Shown here: piece after piece, positions 25,401-37,400 of the stretch
Numbering within the stretch: position 1 is the first letter of the stretch
Layout of the letters: each line of letters opens with the position of its first letter
Assembly (NCBI GenBank): GCA_018350325.1
Contig: JAEVLN010000040.1
Location: 248,001 to 312,000 of the forward strand
Reading direction: 5' to 3'
DNA from: Globodera rostochiensis
Taxonomy: Eukaryota > Nematoda > Chromadorea > Rhabditida > Heteroderidae
Length of the DNA: 64,000 bases
Position numbers and translations under genes: made by a program
The notes under the pieces: generated by a model
The model's database searches: none
What the model was told of the DNA's origin: nothing
Seen by the model: only the letters and a program-made list of their open reading frames with translations

Positions 25401-28400
25401 TTCCGGTTCCAAAGCGGTTCCGCGTTTTTGGCGGTTCTGGTTCCAAGCGAGTTCCGCGTTTTTGGCGGTTGCGGTTCCAAAGCAGTTCCGCGTTTTTGGC
25501 GGTTCTGGTTCCAAAGCGGTTCCGCGTTTTTGGCGGTTCGGGTTCCAAAGGGGTTCCGCTTTTTTGGGCGGTTCTGGTTCCAAAGCGGTTCCGCGTTTTT
25601 GGCGGTTGGGGGTTCCAAAGCGGTTCCGCGTTTTTGACGGTTCTGGTTCCAAAGCAGTTCCGCGTTTTTGGCGGTTCTGGTTCCAAAGCGGTTCCGCGTT
25701 TTTGACGGTTCGGTTCCAAAGCAGTTCCGCGTTTTTGGCGGTTCTGGTTCCAAAGCGGTTCCGCGTTTTTGGCGGTTCGGTTCCAAAGCAGTTCCGCTTT
25801 TTTTGGCGGTTCCGGTTCCAAAGCGGTTTCGCTTTTTTTGGCGGTTGCGGTTCCAAAGCAGTTCCGCTTTTTTTGGCGGTTCCGGTTCCAAAGCGGTTCC
25901 GCTTTTTTGGCGGTTCTGGTTCCAAAGCAGTTCCGCGTTTTTGGCGGTTGCGGTTCCAAAGCATTTCCGCGTTTTTTGGCGGTTCCGGTTCCAAAGCGGT
26001 TTCCGCGTTTTTTGGCGTTGCGGTTCCAAAGCGGTTCCGCGTTTTTGGCGGTTCCGGTTCCAAAGCGGTTCCGCGTTTTTGGCGGTTCTGGTTCCAAAGC
26101 GGTTCCGCGTTTTTGGCGGTTGCGGTTCCAAAGCAGTTCCGCGTTTTTGGCGGTTCCGGTTCCAAAGCGGTTTCGCGTTTTTGGCGGTTGCGGTTCCAAA
26201 GCAGTTCCGCGTTTTTGGCGGTTCCGGTTCCAAAGCGGTTTCGCGTTTTTGGCGGTTCCGGTTCCAAAGCAGTTCCGCGTTTTTGGCGGTTGCTGTTTCC
26301 AAAGCAGTTCCGCGTTTTTGGCGGTTCGGTTCCAAAGCAGGTTCCGCGTTTTTGGCGGTTGCGGTTCCAAAGCAGTTCCGCGTTTTGGCGGTTCCGGTTC
26401 CAAAGCGGTTCCGCGTTTTTGGCGGTTCTGGTTCCAAAGCGGTTCCGCGTTTTTGACGGTTGCGGTTCCAAAGCAGTTCCGCCGTTTTCTGGCGGTTGCC
26501 GTTTCCAAAGCAGTTCCGCGTTTTGTGACGGTTCTGGTTCCAAGCAGGTTCCGCGTTTTTGGCGGTTGCTGGTTCCAAAGCAGGTTCCGCGTTTTTGGCG
26601 GTTGCGTGGTTCCAAAGCAGGTTTCCGCGTTTTTGGCGGTTTCCCTGTTCCAAAGCAGGTTCCGCGTTTTGACGGTTTCCTGGTTCCAAAGCAGGTTCCG
26701 CGTTTTTTGGCGGGTTGCTGGTTCCCAAGCCGTTTCCGCGTGTTTTGGCGGTGGTTGCGGTTCCAAACGCAGGTGCCGCGTTTTTGGCGGGTTCTGGTTC
26801 CCAAAGCAGGTTTCCGCTTTTTCGGCGGTTGCCGGTCCAAAGCGGTTCCGCGTTTTTGGCGGTTCTGGTTCCAAAGCAGTTCCGCGTTTTTGTTTTTGGC
26901 GGTTCCGGTTTCCAAGCGGGTGTTCCGCGTGTTTTGGCGGTTCCTGGTTCCAAAGCGGTTCCGCGTGTTCTTGGCGGTTTGCGGTTCCAAAGCATGTTCC
27001 GCGTTTTTGGCGGTTTGCGGTTCCAAAGAGTTCCGCGTTTTTGTCTGGTTGCGGTGCCAAAGCAGTCCGCGTTTTTGACGGTTAGGGTTCCAAGCGTTCC
27101 GCGTTTTTGGCGTTGCGGTTCCAAGCAGTTCCGCGTTTTTGGCGGTTCCGGTATTCCAAAGCGTTTGCGTTTTGGCGGTTGCGGTTCTCAAAGCAGTCCG
27201 CGTTTGTGCGGTTCGGTTCCAAAGCAGTTCCGCTTTTTTGGCGGTTCCGGTTCCAAAGCGGTTTCCGCGTTTTTGGCGGGTTCTGGTTCCAAAGCGGCTT
27301 CAGCGTTTTGGGCGGTTGCGGTTCCAAAGCAGTTCCGCGTTTTTGCGGTTCCGGGTCCAAAAGCGGTTCCGCGTTTTTGGCGGTTCTGTTTCCAAAAGCG
27401 GTTCCGCGTTTTGGCGGTTTGCGGTTCCAAAGCCAGTTCCGCGTTTTTTGACGGTTCTGGTTCAAAGCGGTTCCCGCGTTTTTGGCGTTTGCGGTTCCAA
27501 AGCAGTCCGCGTTTTTGACGGTTATTTGGTTCCAAAGCAGTTCCGCGTTTTTGGCGGTTGGTTGCTGGTTCCAAAGCGGTTCCGCGTTTTTGGCGGTTCG
27601 GTTCCAAAGCAGTTCCGCGTTTTTGGCGGTTGCGGTTCCAAAGCAGTTCCGCGTTTTTGGCGGTTCCGGTTCCAAAGCGGTTCCGCGTTTTTGGCGGTTC
27701 CGGTTCCAAAGCAGTTCCGCGTTTTTGGCGGTTCCGGTTCCAAAGCGGTTCCGCGTTTTTTGGCGGTTCTGGTTCCAAAGCGGTTCCGCGTTTTTGGCGG
27801 TTCCTGGTTCCAAAGCGGTTCCGCGTTTTTGGCGGTTCTGGTTCCAAAGCGGTTTCCGCGTTTTTGGCGGTTGCCGGTTCCAAAGCAGTTCCGCGTTTTT
27901 GGCGGTTCCGGTTTCCAAGCGGTTTCCGCGTTTTTGGCGGTTCTGGTTCCAAAGCGGTTCCGCGTTTTTGGCGGTTGCCGGTTCCAAAGCAGTTCCGCGT
28001 TTTTGGCGGTTCCGGTTCCAAAGCGGTTCCGCGTTTTTGGCGGTTCTGGTTCCAAAGCGGTTCCGCGTTTTTGGCGGTTGCGGTTCCAAAGCAGTTCGCG
28101 TTTTTGACGGTTCTGGTTCCAAAGCGGTTCCGCGTTTTTGGCGGTTGCGGTTCCAAAGCAGTCCGCGTTTTTGACGGTTCTGGTTCCAAAGCAGTTCCGC
28201 GTTTTTGGCGGTTCGGTTCCAAAGCAGTTTCCGCGTTTTTGGCGGTTCCGGTTCCCAAAGCGGTTTCGCGTTTTTGGCGGTTGCGGTTCCAAAGCAGTTC
28301 CGCGTTTTGGCGGTTCCGGTTCCAAAGCGGTTCCGCGTTTTTGGCGGTTTCGGTTCCAAAGCGGTTCCGCGTTTTTGGCGGTTCTGGTTCCAAAGCGGTT

Positions 28401-31400
28401 CCGCGTTTTTGGCGGTGCCGGTTCCAAAGCAGTTCCGCGTTTTTGGCGGTTCCGGTTCCAAAGCGGTTTCCGCGTTTTTGGCGGTTCTGGTTCCAAAGCG
28501 GTTCCGCGTTTTTGGCTGGTGCGGTTCCAAAGCAGTTCCGCGTTTTTGACGGTTTCTGGTTCCAAAGCGGTTCCGCGTTTTTGGCGGTTGCGGTTCCAAA
28601 GCAGTTCCGCGTTTTTGGCGGTTCTGGTTCCAAAGCAGTTTCCGCGTTTTTGGCGGTTCCGGTTCCAAAGCGGTTCCGCGTTTTTGGCGGTTCTGGTTCC
28701 AAAGCGGTTCCGCGTTTTTGGCGGTTGCGGTTCCAAAGCAGTTCCGCGTTTTGGCGGTTCGGTTCCAAGCGGTTCCGCGTTTTTGGCGGTTCCGGTTCCA
28801 AAGCGTTACGCGTTTTTGGCGGTTCTGTTGCCAAGCGGTTCCGCGTTTTTGGCGGTTGCGTTCCAAAGCAGTTCCGCGTTTTTGGCGGTTCCTGGTTCCA
28901 AGCGGTTCCGCGTTTTTGGCGTGTTCTGGTTCCAAAGCGTTCCGCGTTTTTGGCGGTTCGGTTCCAAAGCGTTCCGCGTTTTTGGCGGTTCGGTTCCAAA
29001 GCGGTTCCGCGTTTTTGGCGGTTGCGGTTCCAAAGCAGTTCCGCGTTTTTGGCGGTTCCGGTTCCAAAGCGGTTTCCGCGTTTTTGGCGTTCCGGTTCCA
29101 AAGCGGTTCCGCGTTTTTGGCGGTTCCGGTTCCAAAGCGGTTCGCGTTTTTGGCGGTTCTGGTTCCAAAGCGGTTCCGCGTTTGTGGCGGTTGCGGTTCC
29201 AAAGCAGTTCCGCGTTTTTGGCGGTTCCGGTTCCAAAGCGGTTCCGCGTTTTGGCGGTTCTGGTTCCAAGCAGTCGCGTTTTTGTTGCGGTGCCGGGTTC
29301 CAAAGCGTTCGCGTTTTGGCGGTTGCCGGTTCCAAAGCAGTTCCGCGTTTTTGGCGGTTCTGGTTCCAAAGCGGTTCCGCGTTTTGGACGGTTCTGGTTC
29401 AAAGCAGTTCCGCGTTTTTGGCGGTTCTGGTTCCAAAGCGGCTTCCGCGTTTTTGGCGGTTGTCTGGTTCCAAAGCAGTTCCGCGTTTTTGGCGGTTTCT
29501 GGTTCCAAAGCAGGTTCGCGTTTTTGGCGGTTGCGGTTCCAAAGCAGTTCCGCGTTTTTGGCGGTTCTGGTTCCAAAGCGGTTCCGCGTTTTTGACGGTT
29601 CTGGTTTCCAAAGCAGTTCGCGTTTTTGCGGTTGCGGTTCCAAAGCAGTTCCGCGTTTTTGGCGGTTCCGGTTCCAAAGCAGTTCCGCGTTTTTGGCGGT
29701 TCTGGTTCCAAAGCAGTTCCGCGTTTTTGGCGGTTTGCGGTTCCAAAGCGGTTCCGCGTTTTTGGCGGTTGCTGGTTCCCAAAGCAGTTCCGCGTTTTTT
29801 GGCGGTTTGCGGTTCCAAAGCAGTTCCGCGTTTTTTGGCGGTTCTGGTTCCAAAGCGGTTCCGCGTTTTTGGCGGTTGCGGTTCCCAAAGCAGTTCCGCG
29901 TTTTTGGCGGTTCCGGTTCCAAAGCCGGTTTCGCGTTTTTGGCGGTTCTGGTTCCAAAGCGGTTCCGCGTTTTTGGCGGTTTGTGGTTCCAAAGCGGTTC
30001 CGCGTTTTTGGCGGTTGCCGGTTCCAAAGCAGTTCCGCGTTTTTGGCGGTTCCGGTTCCAAAGCGGTTCCGCGTTTTTGGCGGTTCTGGTTCCAAAGCGG
30101 TTCCGCGTTTTTGGCGGTTCGGTTCCAAAGCAGTTCCGCGTTTTTGGCGGTTCCTGGTTCCAAAGCGGTTCCGCGTTTTTGGCGGTTCTGGTTCCAAAGC
30201 AGGTTCCGCGTTTTTGGCGGTTGCGGTTCCAAAGCAGTTCCGCGTTTTTTGGCGGTTCTGGTTCCAAAGCAGTTCCGCGTTTTTGGCGGTTCGGTTCCAA
30301 AGCGGTTCGCGTTTTTGGCGGTTCTGGTTCCAAAGCAGTTCCGCGTTTTTGGCGGTTGCGGTTCCAAAGCAGGTTCCGCGTTTTTGGCGGTTCGGTTCCA
30401 AAGCAGTTCCGCGTTTTTGGCGGTTCCGGTTCCAAAGCGGTTCCGCGTTTTGGCGGTTCTGGTTCCAAAGCAGTTCCGCGTTTTGGCGGTTGCGGTTCCA
30501 AAGCGGTTTCCGCGTTTTTGGCGGTTCCGGTTCCAAAGCGGTTCCGCGTTTTTGGCGGTTGCGGTTCCAAAGCAGTTCCGCGTTTTGGCGGTTGCTGTTC
30601 CAAAGCAGTTCCGCGTTTTTGGCGGTTCCGGTTCCAAAGCGGGTTTTCGGGGGGGGGCGTTTTGGCGGTTGCGGTTCCAAGCAGTTCCGCGTTTTTGGCG
30701 GTTCCGGTTCCAAAGCGGTTCCGCGTTTTTGGCGGTTCCGGTTTCCAAAGCGGTTCCGCGTTTTTGGCGGTTGCGGTTCCAAAGCAGTTCCGCGTTTTTG
30801 GCGGTTGCGTTCCAAAGCAGTTTCCGCGTTTTTTGGCGGTTCTGGTTCCAAGCGGTTCGCGTTTTTGGCGGTTTGCGGGTTCCAAAGCAGTTCCGCGTTT
30901 TTGGCGGTTCGGTTCCAAAGCGGTTCGCGTTTTGGCGGTTCTGGTTCCAAAGCGGTTCCGCGTTTTTGGCGGTTGCGGTTCCAAAGCAGTTCCGCGTTTT
31001 TGGCGGTTCCGGTTTCCAAAGCGGTTCCGCGTTTTTGGCGGTTGCTGGTTCCAAAGCAGGTTCCGCGTTTTTGGCGGTTCCGGTTCCAAAGCGGTTCCGC
31101 GTTTTTGGCGGTTTCCTGGTTCCAAAGCGGTTCCGCGTTTTTGTGCGGTTTGCGGTTCCAAAGCAGTTCGCGTTTTTGGCGGTTCGGTTCCAAAGCAGTT
31201 TCCGCGTTTTTGGCGGTTCCGGTTCCAAAGCGGTTCCGCGTTTTTGGCGGTTCGGTTCCAAAGCAGTTCCGCGTTTTTGGCGGTTCGGTTCCAAAGCGGT
31301 TCCGCGTTTTTGGCGGTTCTGCGGTTCCAAAGCGGTTCCGCGTTTTTGGCGGTTTCGGTTCCAAAGCGGTTCCGCGTTTTTGGCGGTTGCGGTTCCAAAG

Positions 31401-34400
31401 CAGTTCCGCGTTTTTGGCGGTTCGGTTCCAAAGCAGTTTCGCGTTTTTGGCGGTTTGCGGTTCCAAAGCAGTTCCGCGTTTTTGGCGGTTCTGGTTCCAA
31501 AGCGGTTCCGCGTTTTTGACGGTTCTGGTTCCAAAGCAGTTCCGCGTTTTTGGCGGTTCCGGTTCCAAAGCGGTTTCCGCGTTTTTGGCGGTTCCGGTTC
31601 CAAAGCAGTTCCGCGTTTTTGGCGGTTGCGGTTCCAAAGCGGTTCCGCGTTTTTGGCGGTTCTGGTTCCAAAGCGGTTTCGCGTTTTTGGCGGTTCCTGT
31701 TCCAAAGCGGTTCCGCGTTTTTGGCGGTTCCGGTTCCAAAGCGGTTTCGCGTTTTTGGCGGTTGCGGTTCCAAAGCAGTTCCGCGTTTTTGGCGGTTCCG
31801 GTTCCAAAGCGGTTTCGCGTTTTTGGCGGTTGCGGTTCCAAAGCAGTTCCGCGTTTTTGGCGGTTCTGGTTCCAAAGCGGTTCCGCGTTTTTGGCGGTTC
31901 TGGTTCCAAAGCGGTTCCGCGTTTTTGGCGGTTCTGGTTCCAAAGCGGTTCCGCGTTTTTGGCGGTTCTGGTTCCAAAGCGGTTCCGCGTTTTTGGCGGT
32001 TCTGGTTCCAAAGCAGTTCCGCGTTTTTGGCGGTTCCGGTTCCAAAGCGGTTCCGCGTTTTTGGCGGTTCTGGTTCCAAAGCAGTTCCGCGTTTTTGGCG
32101 GTTGCGGTTCCAAAGCAGTTCCGCGTTTTTGGCGGTTCCGGTTCCAAAGCAGTTCCGCGTTTTTGGCGGTTGCGGTTCCAAAGCAGTTCCGCGTTTTTGG
32201 CGGTTGCGGTTCCAAAGCAGTTCCGCGTTTTTGGCGGTTCTGGTTCCAAAGCAGTTCCGCGTTTTTGGCGGTTGCGGTTCCAAAGCAGTTCCGCGTTTTT
32301 GGCGGTTCCGGTTCCAAAGCGGTTCCGCGTTTTTGGCGGTTGCGGTTCCAAAGCAGTTCCGCGTTTTTGGCGGTTCCGGTTCCAAAGCGGTTCCGCGTTT
32401 TTGGCGGTTCTGGTTCCAAAGCGGTTCCGCGTTTTTGGCGGTTGCGGTTCCAAAGCAGTTCCGCGTTTTTGGCGGTTCCGGTTCCAAAGCGGTTTCGCGT
32501 TTTTGGCGGTTGCGGTTCCAAAGCAGTTCCGCGTTTTTGGCGGTTCCGGTTCCAAAGCGGTTTCGCGTTTTTGGCGGTTCCGGTTCCAAAGCGGTTCCGC
32601 GTTTTTGGCGGTTGCGGTTCCAAAGCAGTTCCGCGTTTTTGGCGGTTCCGGTTCCAAAGCAGTTCCGCGTTTTTGGCGGTTCGGTTCCAAAGCAGGTTCC
32701 GCGTTTTTGGCGGTTTGCGGTTCCAAAGCAGTTTCCGCGTTTTTTGCGGTTCCGGTTCCAAAGCAGTTCCGCGTTTTTGGCGGTTCCGGTTCCAAAGCAG
32801 TTCCGCGTTTTTGGCGGTTCCGGTTCCAAAGCGGTTCCGCGTTTTTGGCGGTTGCCGGTTCCAAAGCAGTTCCGCGTTTTTGGCGGTTGCGGTTCCAAAG
32901 CAGTTCCGCGTTTTGGCGGTTCCTGGTTCCAAAGCGGTTTCGCGTTTTTGGCGGTTGCGGTTCCAAAGCAGTTCCGCGTTTTTGGCGGTTCCGGTTCCAA
33001 AGCGGTTTCCGCGTTTTTGTCGGTTTTGCGGTTCCAAAGCAGTTCCGCGTTTTTTGGCGGTTTGCGGTTCCAAAGCAGTTCCGCGTTTTTGGCGGTTCCG
33101 GTTCCAAAGCAGGTTTCCGCGTTTTTGGCGGTTGCGGTTCCAAAGCAGTTCCGCGTTTTTGGCGGTTCCGGTTCCAAAGCGGTTTCCGCGTTTTTGGCGG
33201 TTCTGGTTCCAAAGCGGTTTCGCGTTTTTGGCGGTTTGCGGTTTCCAAAGCAGTTCCGCGTTTTTGGCGGTTTCCGGTTCCAAAGCGGTTCCGCGTTTTG
33301 GCGGTTTCGGTTCCAAAGCAGTTCCGCGTTTTTGGCGGTTGCGGTTCCAAAGCAGTTCCGCGTTTTTGGCGGTTCCGGTTCCAAAGCGGTTCCGCGTTTT
33401 GGCGGTTGCGGGTCCAAAGCAGTTCCGCGTTTTTGGCGGTTCCGGTTTCCAAAGCGGTTCGCGTTTTTGGCGGTGCGGTTCCAAAGCAGTTCCGAGTTTT
33501 TGGCGGTTCCGGTTCCAAGCGGTTTCGCGTTTTTGGCGGTTCCGGTTCCAAAGCAGTTCCGCGTTTTTGGCGGTTGCGGTTCCAAAGCAGTTACGCGTTT
33601 TTTGGCGGTTGCCGGTTCCAAAGCAGTTCCGCGTTTTTGTTCCAAAGCGGTTCCGCGTTTTTGGCGGTTGCGGTTCCAAAGCAGGTTCCGCGTTTTTGAC
33701 GGTTCTGGTTCCAAAGCAGTTCCGCGTTTTTGGCGGTTCTGGTTCCAAAGCGGTTCCGCGTTTTTGGCGGTTGCGGTTCCAAAGCAGTTTCCGCGTTTTT
33801 GGCGGTTCCGGTTCCAAAGCGGTTCCGCGTTTTTGGCGGTTCTGGTTCCAAAGCAGGTTCCGCGTTTTTTGGCGGTTGCGGTTCCAAAGCGGTTCCGCGT
33901 TTTTGGCGGTTCTCGGTTTCCAAAGCGGTTCCGCGTTTTTGGCGGTTGCGGTTCCAAAGCCGGTTCCGCGTTTTTGGCGGTTCCGGTTCCAAAGCGGTTT
34001 CGCGTTTTTGGCGGTTCCGGTTCCAAAGCGGTTCGCGTTTTTTGGCGGGTTGCGGTTCCAAAGCAGTTTCCGCGTTTTTGGCGGTTTGCGGTTCCAAAGC
34101 AGGTTCCGCGTTTTTTGGCGGTTCCGGTTCCAAAGCGGTTTCGCGTTTTGGCGGTTGCGGTTCCAAAGCAGTTCCGCGTTTTTTGGCGGTTTCTCCGGTT
34201 CCAAAGCGGTTTCGCGTTTTTGCAGGTTCTGGTTCCAAGCGGTTCGCGTTTTTGGCGGTTGCGGTTCCAAAGCGGTTTCCGCGGTTTTGGGCGGTTCCGG
34301 TTCCAAAGCGGTTTCCGGCGTTTGGGGAGGCGGTTGCTGGTTACCAAAGCGGGTTCCGCGTTTTTTGGCGGTTGCGGGTTCCAAAGCGAGTTCCTCCGCG

Positions 34401-37400
34401 TTTTGGCGGTTTCGGTTCCAAAGCAGTTTCCGCGTTTTTGGCGGTTGCGGTTCCAAAGCAGTTCCGAGTTTTTGGCGGGGGTTCCGGTTCCAAAAGCAGG
34501 TTCCGCGTTTTTGCGGTTGCCGGTTTCACCAAAGCAGTTCACCGGTTTTGGGCCGGGTTGCGGTTCCAAAGCAGTTCCGCGTTTTTGACGGTTTCCTGGT
34601 TCCAAAGCAGTTCCGCGTTTTGGCGTTGGCGGTTCCCAAAGCAGTTCCCGGCGTTTTTGTGGCGGGTTGCGGTTGTCCAAAGCAGGTTTCCGCGTTTTTG
34701 TGACGGGTGCCCCCCCCCCCGGTTCCAAAGCAGTTCGCGTTTTTGGCGGTCTGCGGTTCCAAAGCGGTTCCGCGTTTTTGGCGGTTCCGGTTCCAAAGCG
34801 GTTTCCGCGTGTTTTGGCGGTTCGGGTTCCAAAGCCAGTTCCGCGTTTTTGGCGGTTGCGGTTCCAAAGCAGTTCCGCGTTTTTGGCGGTTCCGGTTCCA
34901 AAGCGGTTCCGCGTTTTTGGCGGTTCTGGTTCCAAAGCGGTTCCGCGTTTTTGGCGGTTGCGGTTCCAAAGCAGTTCCGCGTTTTTGACGGTTCCTGTTC
35001 CAAAGCGGTTCCGCGCGTTTTTGGCGGTTCCGGTTCCAAAGCGGTTCCGCGTTTTTGGCGGTTGCGGTTCCAAAGCAGTTCCGCGTTTTTGGCGGTTGCG
35101 GTTCCAAAGCAGTTCCGCGTTTTTGGCGGTTCCGGTTCCAAAGCGGTTCCGCGTTTTTGGCGGTTCTGGTTCCAAAGCGGTTCCGCGTTTTTGGCGGTTG
35201 CGGTTCCAAAGCAGTTCCTCGTTTTTGACGGTTCTGGTTCCAAAGCGGTTCCGCGTTTTTGGGTGTTCTGGTTCCAAAGCGGTTCCGCGTTTTTGGCGGT
35301 TCTGGTTCCAAAGCGGTTCCGCGTTTTTGGCGGTTCTGGTTCCAAAACGGTTCCGCGTTTTTGGCGGTTCTGGTTCCAAAACGGGCGTGTTCTGGTTCAC
35401 AACAGCGGTTTCCGCGTTTTTGCCGGTTCTGTTCCAAAGCAGGTTCCGCGCCGTTTTTGGCGGTTCCGGTTCCAAGCAGGTTTCTGCGTTTTTGGCGGTT
35501 GCGGGTTCCAAAGCAGTTCCGCGTTTTTTTGGGCGGCGGTTGCGGTTCCAAAGCAGTTCCGCGTTTTTGGACGGTTCTGGGTTCCAAGCGGTTCTTCCGC
35601 GCGTTTTTTGGCGGTTCCGGTTCCAAAGCGGTTCCGCGTTTTTGGCGGTTCGGTTCCAAAGCGGTTCGCGTTTTTGGCGGTTGCGGTTCCAAAGCAGTTC
35701 GCGTTTTTGGCGGTTCCGGTTCCAAAGCGGTTCCGCGTTTTTGGCGGTTCGGTCCAAAGCGGTTCCGCGTTTTTTGGCGGTTTTCGGTTCCAAAAGGGTT
35801 CCGCCGTTTTTTGACGGTTCCTGGTTCCAAAGCGGTTCGCGTTTTTGGCGGTTCCTGTTCAAAAGCGGTTCCGCGTTTTTGGCGGTTCCGGTTCCAAAGC
35901 AGTTCCGCGTTTTTTGGCGGTTGACGGTTCCAAAGCGGTTCGCGTTTTTGGCGGTTCATGGTTCCAAAGCAGTTCCGCGTTTTTGGCGGTTGCGGTTCCA
36001 AAGCGGTTTCCGCGTTTTTTGGCGGTTCTGGTTCCAAAGCGGTTCGCGTTTTTTGGCGGTTCCTGTTCCAAAGCGGTTCCGCGTTTTTGGCGGTTCCGGT
36101 TCCAAAGCAGTTCCGCGTTTTTGGCGGTTGCGGTTCCAAAGCAGGTTCCGCGTTTTTGGCGGTTCCGGTTCCAAAGCAGGTCCGCGTTTTTGGCGGTTTG
36201 CGGTTCCAAAGCAGTTCCGCGTTTTTGGCGGTTGCGGTTCCAAAGCAGTTCCGCGGTTTTTGACGGTTCTGGTTCCAAAGCAGTTCCGCGTTTTTGGCCG
36301 GTTTTGCGGTTCCAAAGCAGTTCCGCGTTTTTGGCGGTTCCGGTTCCAAAGCGGTTTCCGCGTTTTTGGCGGTTCCGGTCCAAAGCAGTTCCGCGTTTTT
36401 GGCGGTTCCGGTTCCAAAGCGGTTTCCGCGTTTTTGGCGGTTCTGGTTCCAAAGCGGTTCCGCGTTTTTGGCGGTTGCGGTTCCAAAGCAGTTCCGCGTT
36501 TTTGGCGGTTTCCCGGTTCCAAAGCGGTTCCGCGTTTTTGGCGGTTCCGGTTCCAAAGCAGGTTCCGCGTTTTTGGCGGTTGCGGTTCCAAAGCAGTTCC
36601 GCGTTTTGGCGGTTGCGGTTTCCAAGCACCCAGTGTCCGCGTTTTTGGCGGTTGCGGTTCCCAAGCGTTCCGCGTTTTTGGCGGTTCCGGTTCCAAAGCG
36701 GGTTTCGCGTTTTGGCTTTGTTTGGCGGTTTTCCACAAGCAGTTCCGCGTTTTTGGCGGTTCCGGTTTTCCAAAGCGGTTCGCGTTTTTGGCGGTTTGGC
36801 TGGTTCCAAAGCGAGATTCCGCGTTTTGGCCGGTTCTCGGTTCCAAAGCGGTTTCGCGTTTTTGGCGGTTGCGCGTTTCCAAGCATTTCCACGTTTTTTG
36901 GCGGTTCTGGTTCCAAGCGGTTTTCCGCGTCTTTTGGCGGTTCTGGTTCCAAAGCGGTTCCGCGTTTTTGGGTGTTCTGGTTCCAAAGCGGTTCCGCGTT
37001 TTTGGCGGTTCTGGTTCCAAAGCGGTTCCGCGTTTTTGGGTGTTCTGGTTCCAAAGCGGTTTCGCGTTTTTGGCGGTTCCTGTTCCAAAGCGGTTCCGCG
37101 CGTTTTTGGCGGTTCCGGTTCCAAAGCAGTTCTGCGTTTTTGGCGGTTGCGGTTCCAAAGCAGTTCCGCGTTTTTGGCGGTTGCGGTTCCAAAGCAGTTC
37201 CGCGTTTTTGGCGGTTCCGGTTCCAAAGCGGTTTCGCGTTTTTGGCGGTTCCTGTTCCAAAGCGGTTCCGCGCGTTTTTGGCGGTTCCGGTTCCAAAGCG
37301 GTTCCGCGCGTTTTTGGCGGTTCCGGTTCCAAAGCGGTTCCGCGCGTTTTTGGCGGTTCCGGTTCCAAAGCAGTTCCGCGTTTTTGGCGGTTGCGGTTCC